38,869 nucleotides of DNA, from assembly GCA_009937635.1 (NCBI GenBank), contig JAACFF010000011.1, positions 1 through 38,869 on the forward strand, in the 5' to 3' direction. The DNA is from Chloroflexota bacterium (GTDB lineage Bacteria > Chloroflexota > Anaerolineae > Promineifilales > Promineifilaceae). Numbering within the stretch: position 1 is the stretch's first letter; each line of letters opens with the position of its first letter. This document shows positions 33,177 through 38,869 of the stretch, one piece after another. The translations under genes were made by a program, and so were the position numbers. The notes below the pieces were generated by a model. The model was not told the origin of the DNA. It did no database searches and saw only the letters and a list, made by a program, of their open reading frames with translations.

Positions 33177-34232
33177 ATGATTTACGGGAAAAAACGACGA
33201 GGGATGGCCATACCCGTACTATTGCTTTCTACGTTGTTTGTGCTCGCTTCTTGCGGGAGAGAGCAAGCCGAAATTGAGACAGTCCAGATACAAAATGAAC
33301 CGCGGCAAGTGAAAAGCGAGGTGCTAAACTTGCCGAAATTGACCTCTGTACAACTTGACGATCACTCTTTACAAGTGGTAGCCACAACTAGCATCATAGG
33401 TGACGTTGTTGCCAACGTAGGTGGTGAGAATATAGAACTATTGACACTGATGAAAGCGGGGCAGGATCCACACAATTTCGATCCGGGAACTGCTGAGCTG
33501 ACGGAAGTGACTGAGGCGGATGTTATATTTGTTAATGGCTGGGATCTGGAAGAGGGCCTTGCTGATGATCTGGCGATCATCACCGACAATATACCGATCG
33601 TGGCAGTGGGGGCAAACATCGAACCTCTATACTTCAAAAACGATGTTGGTAAATTCGATAAAGGCGAATATGGCGAGCGACATGAGCGAGGCCCAGTTGA
33701 TCCACATACCTGGCTGGCAGTGCCCAATGTCGTTCAGTGGGTTGAGAATGTCGAAAAGATCTTGAGCGATCTTGATGTGGACAGCGCGGAGGTCTTTAAG
33801 CGTAATGCACAAGCCTATGTGGCGGAGCTTGAAGAGGTCGACAGCTATGTTCGTGAGCAGGTCGAGCGAGTGCCTGTAAACAAGCGAGTGCTTGTGACCA
33901 ATCATGGTGCCTTTAGTTATCTTGCGCAGGAGTATGGTTTTAGTATCGCCGGGACTGTCATTCCGTCGTCAAGTACATTGGCGGAGCCATCGGCCAGCGA
34001 TCTTTTCGAGCTGATCAAGCTAATGGAAGCGGAAAGCGTTTGTACAATTTTCTCGGAAAACACAAATGGCGATGTTCTGGCACAGACGGTCGCCGCGGAA
34101 TTGCACGCATGTGAGGAAGTTCAGGTCTTACCGCTATACTCAGGGTCCCTGGGCCCCCCAGGTAGTGGAGGGGACAGCTATATTGGAATGATGATGGCAA
34201 ATGTGGATACGATCGTTAGAGGGTTGGAGTGA
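33177..34232 (+). CDS. Metal ABC transporter substrate-binding lipoprotein (zinc/manganese type)
   Basis: 351 residues. The lipobox is LASC (Cys26). This is a cluster A-I (ZnuA/TroA/PsaA-like) binding protein, with candidate metal ligands His99 (GQDPHNFDP), His177 (VDPHTWLAVPN), His243 (TNHGAFSYLAQEYG) and Asp333 (GGDSYIGMM). Three His plus one Asp is the TroA/ZnuA-like set; manganese-specific homologues more often have Glu at the third position, so zinc is favoured but not proven. The His-rich loop of ZnuA is reduced to YGERHERG. It leads an operon with the ATPase, permease and Fur-type genes. Confidence 0.9.
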   Translation: MIYGKKRRGMAIPVLLLSTLFVLASCGREQAEIETVQIQNEPRQVKSEVLNLPKLTSVQLDDHSLQVVATTSIIGDVVANVGGENIELLTLMKAGQDPHNFDPGTAELTEVTEADVIFVNGWDLEEGLADDLAIITDNIPIVAVGANIEPLYFKNDVGKFDKGEYGERHERGPVDPHTWLAVPNVVQWVENVEKILSDLDVDSAEVFKRNAQAYVAELEEVDSYVREQVERVPVNKRVLVTNHGAFSYLAQEYGFSIAGTVIPSSSTLAEPSASDLFELIKLMEAESVCTIFSENTNGDVLAQTVAAELHACEEVQVLPLYSGSLGPPGSGGDSYIGMMMANVDTIVRGLE

Positions 34233-34276
34233 TGGTCCATTGAGCCTTAATTTGAGATTAGGGATTAGAATTCGAT

Positions 34277-35137
34277 ATGGCTAAGATGGTAGATCGATTG
34301 GCTCCAAAGGGTGTTACTCATGCGGCTGATATGCCGACACTGAGAATCGACGGCGTGTCCGTATCATTTGCATCAGGAAGCAATGGGGTTACGACATCAC
34401 GTAAAGCCGACCTTGCTCTGCAAAATGTATCTTTCGAAGTTCATAAGGGAGAGCGAGTTGCAGTAGTCGGACCCAACGGCGCTGGTAAATCCACCTTGTT
34501 GCGGCTAATTGCTGGTATGCTTAAGCCAGGAAAGGGCCAAGTTAATATATATGGTCATGGTCCGGACGATCACATTTGCATTGCCTTTGTGCCACAACGA
34601 AACAAGATAGACTGGTCCTTTCCAGCGACAGTGGAGGATGTGGTGATGATGGGGCGAGTGGGAAAAATTGGGCTTTTTCGTTGGCCCGGGCGCGCCGATT
34701 GGGAAGTGGTAAGGCTCAGCCTCGAGCGTGTACAGGCGCGAGACCTGGCCAAAAGGCAAGTCTGGGAATTGTCAGGAGGTCAACAACAACGCGTCTTCAT
34801 TGCCCGTGCTTTGGCACAAGAAGCTGAAATTCTATTGATGGATGAACCGCTTACAGGACTGGATGTGCCCAGTCAGGAGGCAATATTTGCGATCTTGGAT
34901 GGTTTGCGTGCCAAGGGTGTGACCGTATTGGTTGCTACTCACGATCTCAATATGGCGGGAGAACGTTTTGATCAGGTTATGTTAATCAATAAACGCGTAA
35001 TTGCCTACGGGCAGGCGACAGATGTTTTAACTGCTAGTCACCTTTTACATGCTTATGGAGGCTACATACATAAGGTTGGCGATGAAGATGCATTGCTATT
35101 GGCAGATACTGGTTGTGGCCATGGCGAAGAAGATTAA
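34277..35137 (+). CDS. Metal ABC transporter ATPase (ZnuC/MntB type)
   Basis: 286 residues. Walker A is GPNGAGKSTLLRLIAG, the Q-loop is FVPQRNKIDWSFPATVEDVV (typical of zinc/manganese importers), the signature is [16 protein letters not shown], Walker B is ILLMDEPLTGLD, and the H-loop is VATHDLN. An N-terminal extension of about 20 residues precedes the ABC domain. The C-terminus ends in GCGHGEED with a Cys and a His. It lies 44 bp after the binding protein and 41 bp before the permease. Confidence 0.92.
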   Translation: MAKMVDRLAPKGVTHAADMPTLRIDGVSVSFASGSNGVTTSRKADLALQNVSFEVHKGERVAVVGPNGAGKSTLLRLIAGMLKPGKGQVNIYGHGPDDHICIAFVPQRNKIDWSFPATVEDVVMMGRVGKIGLFRWPGRADWEVVRLSLERVQARDLAKRQVWELSGGQQQRVFIARALAQEAEILLMDEPLTGLDVPSQEAIFAILDGLRAKGVTVLVATHDLNMAGERFDQVMLINKRVIAYGQATDVLTASHLLHAYGGYIHKVGDEDALLLADTGCGHGEED

Positions 35138-35178
35138 GAATCGGATATTGACAAAAAAAGGTAAGCTACGAGATAAAC

Positions 35179-36012
35179 ATGCTTGACTGGCTTTTGGAGC
35201 CTCTTCAGTTTTCATTTATTTTACGTGCGTTGATTGCCTCCGCTATTGTGGGCGTGGTTTGCTCTGTACTGGGGACGTACATTGTTCTTCGCGGCATGGC
35301 CTTTTTTGGAGACGCATTGGCGCACACCATCTTGCCAGGTGTGGTCATTGCCTTTCTGTTAGGATGGCCTCTTGCGGTCGGAGCCTTAATTTTTGGCATT
35401 CTCACAGCATTGGGAATTGGAATATTAACCGATCGCGGAATGCTTAAGGAGGATACTGCCATTGGCGTCGTTTTTGCGGGGTTTTTTGCCCTGGGAGTAG
35501 CTATGCTCTCCGCTACAGGAGATTACACGGTTGATCTGGCGCATTTTCTCTTTGGCAATTTGCTAGGCGTGTCGGTGGCCGATCTTATTGTGACGGCCGT
35601 TCTTGGATTCATTGTCTTACTAGTGGTATTTCTTTTCTATAAGGAGTTCTTAGTCATTTCGTTTGACCAGGTTTTGGCGCAGGCTTTGCGCCTTCCGACA
35701 ACGTTCTTGCGCTACCTCTTGCTTATCCTAATTGCCGTCACCATTGTCGTCTCCCTGCAAATTGTGGGCATTGCTTTGATGTTGGCTATGTTTGTTACCC
35801 CGGCTGCCACTGCTTCTTTGTTGACGCGCCGGCTACCATCAATGATGGCTGTCGCTGCTTGTATAGGTGCATTTGCTGGCGTAACAGGTGTATATGTATC
35901 GTTCTATCTGGACGTGGCCTCAGGTCCAGCAGTGGTTTTGGTGGCAACGGCCATTTTTATCATCGTGTTTCTTTTTGCCCCTCAACGGGGCATGGTATGG
36001 AACAGGGCCTAG
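35179..36012 (+). CDS. Metal ABC transporter permease (ABC-3 family)
   Basis: 277 residues with 7-8 membrane helices. The ABC-3 family signature is clear: VCSVLGTYIVLRGMAFFGDA, then LAHTILPGVVIAF, GAYTVD-type DYTVDLAHFLFGNLLGVS, and MLAMFVTPAATASLLTRRL. This is the channel for zinc or manganese uptake together with the adjacent ATPase. Confidence 0.92.
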   Translation: MLDWLLEPLQFSFILRALIASAIVGVVCSVLGTYIVLRGMAFFGDALAHTILPGVVIAFLLGWPLAVGALIFGILTALGIGILTDRGMLKEDTAIGVVFAGFFALGVAMLSATGDYTVDLAHFLFGNLLGVSVADLIVTAVLGFIVLLVVFLFYKEFLVISFDQVLAQALRLPTTFLRYLLLILIAVTIVVSLQIVGIALMLAMFVTPAATASLLTRRLPSMMAVAACIGAFAGVTGVYVSFYLDVASGPAVVLVATAIFIIVFLFAPQRGMVWNRA

Positions 36013-36088
36013 TTTCGCCAGTGTTGTACTCTATGACGTTCTCTAGCGAATTTCACACCAGCGCAGACATCGCCGGAAAATTGACATA

Positions 36089-36541
36089 ATGAAAAATCAA
36101 GTGAAATATCTGACGGATGTGCTGGAAGCTAAGGGATATCGTCTGACAATCGCAAGACAGGTTATTGCGGAGACGCTTGTAGACAGCGGGAGTCACTGCA
36201 GTGCGGACGAGCTGGTGGATCTAGTACATAAAAGCGCACCCGGGATCGGCCGTATGACGGTTTACCGCACGCTAGAATTGTTTTGTCATTTGGGGTTGGC
36301 GCGACCTATATACCAGGGAACGGGAGCCGCACATTATGTGCTGATGGAACGCGGGCACCACCATCATCTGGTATGTAGTGCATGTGGCCGGTTCATAGAA
36401 TTTGACGACTGTGTGTTGGAGAAGATCACGGAAGAGCTAATTAGCGAGCGTTTTAACTTTGCGGTGGAAGGGCATTTGCTGGAACTCTTCGGTCGCTGCC
36501 AGCAATGTCAGGAGCAGTATAATTCCTCGGAGCGACTTTAG
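36089..36541 (+). CDS. Fur-family metal regulator
   Basis: 150 residues. The winged helix occupies about 1-80 (GYRLTIARQVIAETL, GIGRMTVYRTLELFCHLGLA). The dimerisation domain has HHHH (90-93) and CSAC (96-99) with a second CxxC at 137-140 (GRCQQC), giving the structural zinc site seen in Fur and Zur. The operon position after a zinc/manganese importer favours Zur or Mur over iron Fur, but the sequence does not decide it. It probably binds the palindrome at 33115-33133. Confidence 0.9.
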   Translation: MKNQVKYLTDVLEAKGYRLTIARQVIAETLVDSGSHCSADELVDLVHKSAPGIGRMTVYRTLELFCHLGLARPIYQGTGAAHYVLMERGHHHHLVCSACGRFIEFDDCVLEKITEELISERFNFAVEGHLLELFGRCQQCQEQYNSSERL

Positions 36542-36730
36542 TTCTTGACTCATGTGTGTAATCCCCTAATTGCGCACAGAGATTGGATTTTGAGTGCAAG
36601 GCAGGACTAGACCACAGATCGATTTGCAAAAAAACCTGTTCGTAATACCATTTGACAGGCTGTATAATGACTTTTACTGGAAGCCTACCTTTATTTATCG
36701 GTGGGCAAACCAGTCTGGAGGAATCGGCAT

Positions 36731-37132
36731 ATGGAAGGGCGGAATCCGCGCATTCTTATCGGCAAACCTGGACTGGATGGTCACGACCGCGGCGCTAAAG
36801 TCATAGCTCGCGCATTGCGTGATTCAGGTATGGAAGTTATCTATACTGGATTGAGACAAACTCCTGAAATGGTTGTCAACGCGGCGTTGCAGGAAGACGT
36901 TGACGCCATTGGCCTAAGCATCCTTTCTGGCGCCCATATGACGCTCTTGCCGCGTATTCTGACTCTGCTGGCCGAAAACGAAATGTCCGATGTTCCGTTG
37001 TTTGTGGGTGGAATTATTCCGGAGGAAGATGCACTGCAACTTAGAACGTTGGGAGTTACGGCAATCTTCGGTCCTGGATCAAGTCTTGAAGATATCACCA
37101 GAAGTGTCTGGGAGATAATCGAGCGTGAATGA
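36731..37132 (+). CDS. Cobalamin-binding subunit of an acyl-CoA mutase
   Basis: 133 residues. This is the stand-alone B12-binding domain of methylmalonyl-CoA mutase type enzymes: [20 protein letters not shown] contains the DxHxxG motif whose His is the lower cobalt ligand, followed by [10 protein letters not shown] and [10 protein letters not shown]. Separate small subunits like this pair with a large catalytic subunit to form methylmalonyl-, isobutyryl- or 2-hydroxyisobutyryl-CoA mutase. The large subunit is not in the window. ATG 36731 follows GGAGGAA. The stop overlaps the next gene by 8 bp. Confidence 0.92.
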   Translation: MEGRNPRILIGKPGLDGHDRGAKVIARALRDSGMEVIYTGLRQTPEMVVNAALQEDVDAIGLSILSGAHMTLLPRILTLLAENEMSDVPLFVGGIIPEEDALQLRTLGVTAIFGPGSSLEDITRSVWEIIERE

Positions 37133-38132
37133 TCTCCTGGAAAAAGTGAGATGGGGCAATGTTAGGGCCATTGCTCGCGTGATATCGTTGGTTGAAAATA
37201 GCAAAGCTGCGGCGCAGACGGCCGTTTCTGGCTTGTTTCCTTATACAGGTCAGGCGCATGTTGTTGGTATAACAGGCCCTCCAGGATGTGGAAAGAGTAC
37301 GCTGGTCAATGAACTCGCTAAGCAATTTGTTTTAGAGGAACAACGGGTTGCTATTATTGCCGTAGATCCCAGCAGTCCTTTTAGCGGTGGAGCGCTGCTA
37401 GGCGACCGGGCGCGCATGATGGATCTGACGGGCCAACAGGGGATTTTTATTCGTAGTATGGCTTCACGGGGAAGTCTTGGCGGACTGGCTCGTGCGACAT
37501 CGGCCGCGATCAAGATTTTCGACGCAGCTGACTATGGCATCATTTTGGTAGAGACTGTTGGAGCTGGCCAAGCAGAAGTAGATATCGCCAATGCTGCCCA
37601 CACGACTTTGGTCGTAGAGGCACCAGGTATGGGTGATGATCTACAGTCTATCAAAGCCGGCATTCTTGAGATCGCTGATGTATTGGTAGTAAACAAGAGT
37701 GACCGGCCGGGGGCTCTGCGAACAGTCAAGGCTCTGGAAATGATGCTGCATATGGGTCAACCGGATCAAACGCACCATCACGGTTATCTGACTAAGATTG
37801 AACCAGCGACACATGCGGACGCGCAAGAGAAGTGGCAAGTAGAAGTGTTGCAAACGGTCGCTATTGAAGGCAAGGGGCTTTCGGAATTGGCACAACTGGT
37901 AAAGGCACATCGATCTTATCTAATGGCCTCCGGTGAATGGGAAGAACGCGAAAAAAATCGCAGCCGGCGGGAGTTGGAACAGTTGCTACAAGATCGGTTT
38001 CTTGCACGCATCCAGGAGACGGTTTCAGAGGTTGAAAGGGAGCACCTTGTAACGGCCGTAACCCGTCGAGAGGTCGATCCCTATACGGCCGTTGACCGAT
38101 TATTCACGCAAATTGAGAAACGATCTGCGTGA
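37125..38132 (+). CDS. meaB: MeaB/ArgK-type mutase-associated G3E GTPase
   Basis: 335 residues from GTG. P-loop [18 protein letters not shown], switch region [19 protein letters not shown], Walker B-like [16 protein letters not shown] and base motif NKSD are all present, as is the [14 protein letters not shown] segment typical of MeaB. MeaB loads and protects adenosylcobalamin in acyl-CoA mutases, which fits the overlap with the B12-subunit gene. The C-terminal helical dimerisation arm is present ([18 protein letters not shown]). Confidence 0.95.
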   Translation: MNDLLEKVRWGNVRAIARVISLVENSKAAAQTAVSGLFPYTGQAHVVGITGPPGCGKSTLVNELAKQFVLEEQRVAIIAVDPSSPFSGGALLGDRARMMDLTGQQGIFIRSMASRGSLGGLARATSAAIKIFDAADYGIILVETVGAGQAEVDIANAAHTTLVVEAPGMGDDLQSIKAGILEIADVLVVNKSDRPGALRTVKALEMMLHMGQPDQTHHHGYLTKIEPATHADAQEKWQVEVLQTVAIEGKGLSELAQLVKAHRSYLMASGEWEEREKNRSRRELEQLLQDRFLARIQETVSEVEREHLVTAVTRREVDPYTAVDRLFTQIEKRSA

Positions 38133-38175
38133 AGTGTGCTTCGCCTAACATTCAATTTTGCGCTTTGGAGCTATT

Positions 38176-38869
38176 ATGATTGGCGATATCAAGCTGTTTG
38201 CAGGTTCAGGATGTCCTGAGTTGGCACAGAAGATAGCAGATTACATCGATATTCCGTTGAGCGAGTGGGACATTATTCAGTTTCCTAACCAGAATATTTT
38301 CGTCCGGTTGCATGGAAGTGTGCGCGGCCAAGATGTCTTTTTAATTCATAGTCATAGCATCCCCTTGCACCGCAACATTATGGAGATGTTGATAGCTGTT
38401 GACTGTCTTAAGCGCGATTCAGCCGGGCGAGTGACGGTTGTTGTCCCATACATGGGCTATTCGCAGAGTGACAAGAAAGACCAGCCACGGGTTCCCATCT
38501 CCGCGCGCCTCTTGGCCGACTTAATAGAGGCCGCAGGGGCGGATCGGTGGATGACCATGGACCTCCACAGCTCGCAAATCCAGGGCTTTTATAAGATTCC
38601 TGGTGACTCGCTGACCGCTTTTCATATTTTGACCGGGTACTTTAAGGAAAAAGCGTTAGATGCTGTGGTTGTGACCCCAGATCTCGGTTTTGCGAAACGG
38701 GGACGTAATTTTGCGGCAGCGGTAGGGTTGCCTTTGGCTTTCGTTGAGAAGCGCCGTATAGAAAACGAAAATCTACGCGAGGCTTTGAATCTGATCGGCG
38801 AAGTCGGAGGCAAGGACGCTATAATTGTGGACGACATGGTGGATACGGCCGGCTCAATGATGGAAGCAG
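38176..38869 (+). CDS. prs: Ribose-phosphate pyrophosphokinase (partial, runs off the window)
   Basis: The frame from ATG 38176 is open to the window end (231 codons; the enzyme is normally about 310-320 residues). PRPP synthase segments appear in order: KLFAGSGCPELAQKIADYI, VPYMGYSQSDKKDQPRVPIS, TMDLHSSQIQGFYKIPGDSL, VVTPDLGFAKRGRNFA and the PRPP-binding loop IIVDDMVDTAGSMMEA. It makes PRPP from ribose 5-phosphate and ATP. The FDIPVD-type element reads YKIPGD and the usual DRKD segment reads DKKD, so it is a variant but probably active form. The 3' end is outside the window. Confidence 0.92.
   Translation, partial: MIGDIKLFAGSGCPELAQKIADYIDIPLSEWDIIQFPNQNIFVRLHGSVRGQDVFLIHSHSIPLHRNIMEMLIAVDCLKRDSAGRVTVVVPYMGYSQSDKKDQPRVPISARLLADLIEAAGADRWMTMDLHSSQIQGFYKIPGDSLTAFHILTGYFKEKALDAVVVTPDLGFAKRGRNFAAAVGLPLAFVEKRRIENENLREALNLIGEVGGKDAIIVDDMVDTAGSMMEA

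Larger units (their letters stand above)
1347..38092. repeat. Dispersed octamer palindrome ACGGCCGT, about 15 copies
   Basis: Exact copies by eye start at 1347, 4176, 6934, 8545, 18562, 18955, 20167, 20917, 27268, 30582, 32021, 35593, 37218, 38052 and 38085. A random 8-mer is expected about 0.6 times in this length. Most copies are inside genes, in different reading frames, as for the cyanobacterial HIP1 octamer. The interval covers first to last copy; it is not a continuous element. Confidence 0.75.

Noticed and set aside
36652-36668. TTGACA followed by TATAAT before the B12-subunit gene
   Set aside because: The hexamers are only 5 bp apart, so they cannot serve as one promoter. Each may belong to a weaker pair, which I could not settle.

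Overview
The window looks like chromosomal DNA of a free-living bacterium, most likely Chloroflexota (Anaerolineae/Caldilineae side). This is inference from gene style, not from a marker gene: lipoproteins and membrane-anchored proteins with Thr/Pro-rich or acidic linkers, PhoB-type sites built on TTAAC as in Gram-positive-like lineages, a long-loop PstA, and a separate cobalamin-binding mutase subunit next to meaB. GC looks close to one half. No rRNA, tRNA, CRISPR array or prophage was seen. The only mobile DNA is an apparent IS630-like transposase tail at the left edge, which abuts a truncated ABC-ATPase gene.

Layout. 1-460: IS tail and ABC-ATPase remnant. 0.6-1.6 kb: orphan XdhC-family protein. 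1.7-6.3 kb: probable operon of a catalytic M16 peptidase, a lipoprotein, a catalytically degenerate M16 partner, acpS and an LmbE-type deacetylase. 6.4-9.1 kb: membrane-anchored alpha/beta hydrolase, a strong terminator, and a convergent acyl-CoA ligase. 9.2-19.6 kb: a phosphate regulon (PhoB-type regulator, PhoR-type kinase, four-repeat Pho box, pstS, pstC, a giant pstA, pstB, phoU, a TolB-like lipoprotein, arsC). 19.6-19.9 kb: gene-free stretch with a strong promoter, a helically phased operator and a probable small RNA or attenuator. 19.9-25.5 kb: M23 peptidase, membrane protein, DUF1232 protein, FHA protein, PQQ-type sugar dehydrogenase lipoprotein. 25.5-28.9 kb: gltA, rfbB and nudC, all on the minus strand. 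28.9-31.7 kb: Thr/Pro-rich anchored protein, SanA-like protein, DinB remnant, helix-hairpin-helix protein. 31.8-36.5 kb: metal-homeostasis island (DeoR-HTH/NosL-like regulator divergent from a PCuAC chaperone, then a zinc/manganese-type ABC importer and a Fur-family regulator). 36.7-38.9 kb: B12-binding mutase subunit, MeaB GTPase and the 5' part of prs.

How the genes fit together. PhoR/PhoB should sense phosphate limitation and drive pstS through the Pho box, which overlaps the end of phoR. PstSCAB imports phosphate, PhoU feeds back on PhoR, and ArsC disposes of arsenate that enters by the same route. The most unusual item is PstA: its first extracytoplasmic loop carries a PstS-like domain whose two halves are in swapped order relative to the PstS encoded 1.1 kb upstream. 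In the metal island a Cys/Met-rich regulator faces a copper chaperone across a tandem 10-bp operator. The importer operon has its own promoter overlaid by a perfect 19-bp palindrome, and it ends with a Fur-type gene. Across the window the octamer palindrome ACGGCCGT occurs about 15 times where roughly 0.6 is expected, which resembles a HIP1-type iterated palindrome.
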